Shown: positions 60,961 to 64,000 of the stretch, one piece after another | Position numbering within the stretch: position 1 is the first letter of the stretch | How the letters are laid out: each line of letters opens with the position of its first letter | Source of the DNA: Lentzea jiangxiensis | GTDB lineage: Bacteria > Actinomycetota > Actinomycetes > Mycobacteriales > Pseudonocardiaceae | Direction of reading: 5' to 3' | Length of the DNA stretch: 64,000 nucleotides | Assembly (NCBI RefSeq): GCF_900104175.1 | Contig: NZ_FNIX01000001.1 | Location: 1,315,975 to 1,379,974, forward strand | Notes under the pieces: model-generated | Told to the model about the DNA's origin: nothing | What the model saw: only the letters and a program-made list of their open reading frames with translations | The model's database searches: none | Made by a program: the position numbers and the translations under genes

Positions 60961-61785
60961 GTGAAGAACGCGAAGGCAGGACCGCTGCTGTACGGGTTCC
61001 TGGTCGCCGTGCTCGCGGCGTCGGTGTTCCCGCTGTACTACTCGTTCATCGTGGCGTCGAAGGACAACTCGGTCCTCGGCGAGAAGGTCCCGCCGCTGGT
61101 CCCCGGCGGCAACCTGGTCGAGAACATCACCCGCGTCTTCGACACGGTCGACTTCTGGCTCGCCATGCAGAACTCGTTCATCGTGGCGTCGACCGTGGCG
61201 ATCTCGAACGTCGTGCTGGGCACGCTCGCCGGGTTCGCGTTCGCGCGGCTGCGGTTCAAGGGCCGCGACTCGCTGTTCCTGGTCGTGCTCGGCACCGCGA
61301 TGGTGCCGACGCAGCTCGGCGTGATCCCGCTGTACATGCTGATGTCGGACCTCGACTGGTACGGCACGCTGCAGGCGGTCATCGTGCCGGTGCTGATCGG
61401 GTCGTTCGCGGTGTTCTGGATGCGCCAGGCGTGCGAGGAGACCGTGCCGTTCGAGCTGATCGAGGCCGCGCGCGTCGACGGCTGCTCGGTGCTGCGGACG
61501 TTCTGGCACGTCGGCTTCCCGGCGGTGCGCCCGCAGGCGGCCGTTCTCGGCATGTTCACGTTCATGACGGCGTGGAACGACTTCTTCTGGCCGTTGATCG
61601 TGCTGGACCCCAACGACAGCCCGACGGTGCAGGTCGCGCTGTCGACGCTCGCCAGCGGCTACTACACCGACTACTCGTTGATGCTCGCCGGCGCCTCCAT
61701 CGCGGTGCTGCCGGTGATCGCGATCTTCGTCCTGCTGTCGCGCCAGATCGTCGGCGGCATCATGCAGGGCGCCGTAAAGGGATAG
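60961..61785 (+). CDS. cebG: Sugar ABC transporter permease (CebG-like)
   Basis: A 274-residue MalG-type permease with six helices, beginning [20 protein letters not shown]. Its EAA loop reads EAARVDGCSVLRTFWHVGFP, and the last helix is near IAVLPVIAIFVLLSRQIVGG. It pairs with the preceding permease to form the membrane channel of the importer. GTG start; the beta-glucosidase gene follows after 36 bases. Confidence 0.93.
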   Translation: MKNAKAGPLLYGFLVAVLAASVFPLYYSFIVASKDNSVLGEKVPPLVPGGNLVENITRVFDTVDFWLAMQNSFIVASTVAISNVVLGTLAGFAFARLRFKGRDSLFLVVLGTAMVPTQLGVIPLYMLMSDLDWYGTLQAVIVPVLIGSFAVFWMRQACEETVPFELIEAARVDGCSVLRTFWHVGFPAVRPQAAVLGMFTFMTAWNDFFWPLIVLDPNDSPTVQVALSTLASGYYTDYSLMLAGASIAVLPVIAIFVLLSRQIVGGIMQGAVKG

Positions 61786-61821
61786 AACACCGCAGGGATC
61801 AAGCCACGAGGATGTGACTGA

Positions 61822-63243
61822 ATGACGACCGACTCGGACGTCGAGGTCGGGCGGGAGGTGCTGACCTTCCCGCCGGACTTCCTGTGGGGGGCGGCCACCG
61901 CGGCGTTCCAGATCGAGGGTTCGACCACCGCGGACGGACGTGGCGCCTCCATCTGGGACACGTTCGCCGCGACGCCCGGCAAGGTGCTGGCCGGTGACAC
62001 GGGTGACCCGGCCTGCGACCACTACAACCGCTACGCCTCCGACGTGGAGCTGATGAAGTCGCTGGGGCTGGCTTCGTACCGGTTCTCCGTGGCGTGGCCC
62101 CGGATCCAGCCGAGCGGCAGCGGCGCGGTCGAGGAGCGCGGGCTCGCGTTCTACGACCGGCTGGTGGACTCGTTGCTGGAGAAGGACATCCAGCCGCTGG
62201 TCACGCTGTACCACTGGGACCTGCCGCAGGTGCTGGAGGACTTCGGGGGCTGGCGCAACCGCGACACCGCCTACCGCTTCGCCGAGTACGCCGCCATCGT
62301 GCACGAACGGCTCGGCGACCGCGTGCAGGCGTGGACCACGCTGAACGAGCCGTGGGTCTCGGCGTTCCTCGGCTACGGCAACGGCATCCACGCGCCGGGC
62401 GTCACCGACGCCGTGGCGTCCCTGCAGGCCGCGCACCACCTGCTGCTGGCGCACGGGCTGGCCACGCAGGCGTTGCGCGCGCAGGCACCCGACTCGCACC
62501 GCCTGTCGATCGTGCTGAACTTCAGCACCATCTGGGGCGACGGCGACTCGGAGGCCTCCCGGGAGGCCGTGCGCAAGGTCGACGGGCTGCAGAACCGCAT
62601 CCTGCTCGACCCGGTCCTCGGCCGCGGCTACCCGCTCGACGTCCTGCAGGACACGACGTGGCTGGGCGACTGGACGAACGTGGTGCGCGACGGGGACATG
62701 GAGACCATCGCGACCCCGATCGACTGGATCGGCGTGAACTACTACAACCCGACCCGCGTCGCGCCGGCCGACCCCGGCCACGTGCCCGCCGGGCCGCACG
62801 CGGGTCTGCGCGGTGTCACGATCGAGCCGCCGCGGGGCGAGCTCACCGGGTTCGGGTGGGAGCAGAACGCCGACGCCTTCACCGAGCTGCTGGTGCGCCT
62901 GTCCCGCGACGCGGGCGGGGTGCCGCTGGTGGTCACGGAGAACGGTTCCGCGTTCCCGGACGTCGTCGACGCCGCGGGCCGCGTGAACGACGTGCAGCGG
63001 ACGAAGTACCTGGTGGACCACGTCCGCGCGGTGCACAGGGCGATCTCCGAGGGCGCCGACGTCCGCGGCTACCTCGCGTGGTCGCTGCTCGACAACTTCG
63101 AGTGGGCGGCCGGGTACTCGCAGCGGTTCGGGATCGTGCACGTCGACTTCGAGACGCAGCAGCGCACGGTCAAGGAGAGCGCGGTCGCGCTGTCCAGGAT
63201 CATCGGGCAGAACGGGCTCCCCGCCCGGGGCTACACCGTCTAG
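61822..63243 (+). CDS. bglC: GH1 beta-glucosidase
   Basis: A 473-residue cytoplasmic glycoside hydrolase family 1 enzyme that would split imported cellobiose and similar beta-glucosides to glucose. The N-terminal signature is FLWGAATAAFQIEGSTTADG. The acid/base Glu is in TTLNEPW and the nucleophile Glu in LVVTENGSAFPD. The aglycone-site block YLAWSLLDNFEWAAGYSQRF is complete. No signal peptide. Last gene of the operon controlled by the CebR-like site. Confidence 0.96.
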   Translation: MTTDSDVEVGREVLTFPPDFLWGAATAAFQIEGSTTADGRGASIWDTFAATPGKVLAGDTGDPACDHYNRYASDVELMKSLGLASYRFSVAWPRIQPSGSGAVEERGLAFYDRLVDSLLEKDIQPLVTLYHWDLPQVLEDFGGWRNRDTAYRFAEYAAIVHERLGDRVQAWTTLNEPWVSAFLGYGNGIHAPGVTDAVASLQAAHHLLLAHGLATQALRAQAPDSHRLSIVLNFSTIWGDGDSEASREAVRKVDGLQNRILLDPVLGRGYPLDVLQDTTWLGDWTNVVRDGDMETIATPIDWIGVNYYNPTRVAPADPGHVPAGPHAGLRGVTIEPPRGELTGFGWEQNADAFTELLVRLSRDAGGVPLVVTENGSAFPDVVDAAGRVNDVQRTKYLVDHVRAVHRAISEGADVRGYLAWSLLDNFEWAAGYSQRFGIVHVDFETQQRTVKESAVALSRIIGQNGLPARGYTV

Positions 63244-63270
63244 CCACCCTGCACTGGCTGAGGGGTTTTG

Positions 63271-63313
63271 GCGCTCTCGCCTGCGGACACGTCCGTGCCG
63301 CAGGTGAGAGCGC
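63271..63313. terminator. Terminator hairpin between bglC and the phytase-family gene
   Basis: GCGCTCTCGCCTGCGG pairs with CCGCAGGTGAGAGCGC over 16 positions (one G-U) around an 11-base loop. It is 28 bases after the bglC stop and nine bases from the stop of the convergent gene, so it can serve both. Its arms carry the same GAGAGCGC half-site as the operon operator. Confidence 0.8.
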
Positions 63314-63317
63314 TCTC
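63306..63317. promoter_or_regulatory. Second GAGAGCGCTCTC palindrome, downstream of the sugar operon
   Basis: A perfect 12-bp palindrome identical to the core of the promoter operator at 58667. It sits behind the operon and partly inside the terminator stem. It could be an auxiliary repressor site allowing looping, a roadblock, or a by-product of the hairpin. No start lies beside it. Confidence 0.5.
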
Positions 63318-63321
63318 TTGT

Positions 63322-64000
63322 CTAGCGCCTGCGCAGAACCCTCGGATCGGCGTGCAGGTTCTCGCCGAGCCGGATGGTGATGAACTCGTTGTCGTCCGGT
63401 TTGCCCGGGTTGCGGCCCGACGACGACGGGAAGTTGTTGTCGTTGAGCACCGCGATCGTGCGGTCGTCGAGGATCGTGACGTCCTCGATCGTGACGAACG
63501 GGAACCTGAACGGGTTCGCCTGCCCGCCGACGTGCTTCGGGTTGGCGAGGTCCAGCAGGTCGGCGACCAGGGTCTTGTCGAGCTCGCCGTCGCGGTCGCG
63601 GTCGCGCTTGTCGGCGAGGTAGACGCGTTTGACGATCGCGTCGGCGCCCTGTGCGCTGTCCCGCTCGATGACCAGCAGCCGGTTGGCGTCCACGGCGATG
63701 GCGTCCCCGATCGCGAAGTTCGGGTCCTCCAGCCGGTACTTCCAGGTCGTGCCGGTGAAGGCAGCGCTCGCGACGTCGAACTCGTTGAGGCGCAACGTTC
63801 CCGGCGCGTCACCCGCGACGGTGCCCTCCAGCAGCGCGTTGATCCTCTTCCCGTCCGGCGAGAGCGTGATGCCCTCGAACCCCTTGCTGCCGCCCAGGTT
63901 CGGGTTGCCGGCGGGGTTCTCCGGGGCGCGCACACCCGGCAGGGGAACCGGCGGGGACACCAGCCGTCCCGCGCGGTCGAAGTGCAGCAGGTACGGGCCG
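63322..64000 (-). CDS. Esterase-like activity of phytase family protein (5' end outside the window)
   Basis: About 225 C-terminal residues are present, and the frame stays open through the right edge (GPYLLHFDRAGRLVSPP at the boundary). Family blocks are GFEGITLSPDGKRINALLEG, FAIGDAIAVDANRLLVIERD and VTIEDVTILDDRTIAVLNDN, followed by NFPSSSGRNPGKPDDNEFIT, typical of the secreted six-bladed propeller proteins annotated as esterase-like phytases. Signal peptide and N-terminus are not visible. Convergent with the sugar operon. Confidence 0.85.
   Translation of the reverse strand, partial: GPYLLHFDRAGRLVSPPVPLPGVRAPENPAGNPNLGGSKGFEGITLSPDGKRINALLEGTVAGDAPGTLRLNEFDVASAAFTGTTWKYRLEDPNFAIGDAIAVDANRLLVIERDSAQGADAIVKRVYLADKRDRDRDGELDKTLVADLLDLANPKHVGGQANPFRFPFVTIEDVTILDDRTIAVLNDNNFPSSSGRNPGKPDDNEFITIRLGENLHADPRVLRRR

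Overview
The window is high-GC DNA with frequent GTG starts, tightly overlapping genes and actinobacterial families (SARP and LAL regulators, the XRE/DUF5753 plus DUF397 pair, a Ceb-type sugar importer, nSTAND1-WD40 proteins). It is chromosomal sequence from a filamentous actinomycete. Gene content and order (hisF-hisI, trp genes followed by lgt, GltBD) fit the Pseudonocardiaceae (Lentzea, Saccharothrix or Actinosynnema type); that placement is inference from gene content. No tRNA, rRNA, CRISPR array, insertion sequence or phage gene was recognised.

Left part (1-18 kb). A repeat-rich edge and a pyridoxamine-oxidase-like gene are followed by hisF, a small membrane protein and hisI. Then, only 31 bases later, comes a two-gene module: a small EACC1-like adaptor overlapping a caspase fused to a degenerate GroEL-like chaperonin. 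A TetR regulator diverges from trpE over a perfect palindrome. The tryptophan genes (trpE, a Trp-region membrane protein, trpC, trpB, trpA) end at a strong terminator. A Uma2 nuclease-fold gene and a flavin monooxygenase sit between trpA and lgt. A two-component system, a TAXI-type binding lipoprotein and a DctA-type carrier form a probable dicarboxylate sensing and uptake unit.

Middle part (18-48 kb). gltB-gltD make glutamate from glutamine and 2-oxoglutarate, behind a long leader with possible GlnR boxes. On the minus strand a TIR-nSTAND1-transmembrane-12xWD40 protein is translationally coupled to a PhnD-like lipoprotein that has no ABC transporter: a probable envelope-sensing, NAD-directed conflict system. 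Divergent from it are a secreted small protein, a beta-carbonic anhydrase and a SulP carrier. Further on, a second SulP is fused to a carbonic anhydrase. Between them lie an EndoG-like nuclease, a possible decayed gene, an XPB-like helicase-associated protein, and core-metabolism genes (pyk, tesB, gnd, a PBP4-type carboxypeptidase) with small regulators and transporters.

Right part (48-64 kb). Two very large signalling regulators, an AfsR/SARP protein and a LAL-type LuxR protein, precede a MacB-type ABC exporter. The end of the window carries a beta-glucoside operon (cebE-cebF-cebG-beta-glucosidase) with a perfect LacI-family operator at its promoter and a matching palindrome in the terminator behind it. 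An esterase-like phytase-family gene runs off the right edge.
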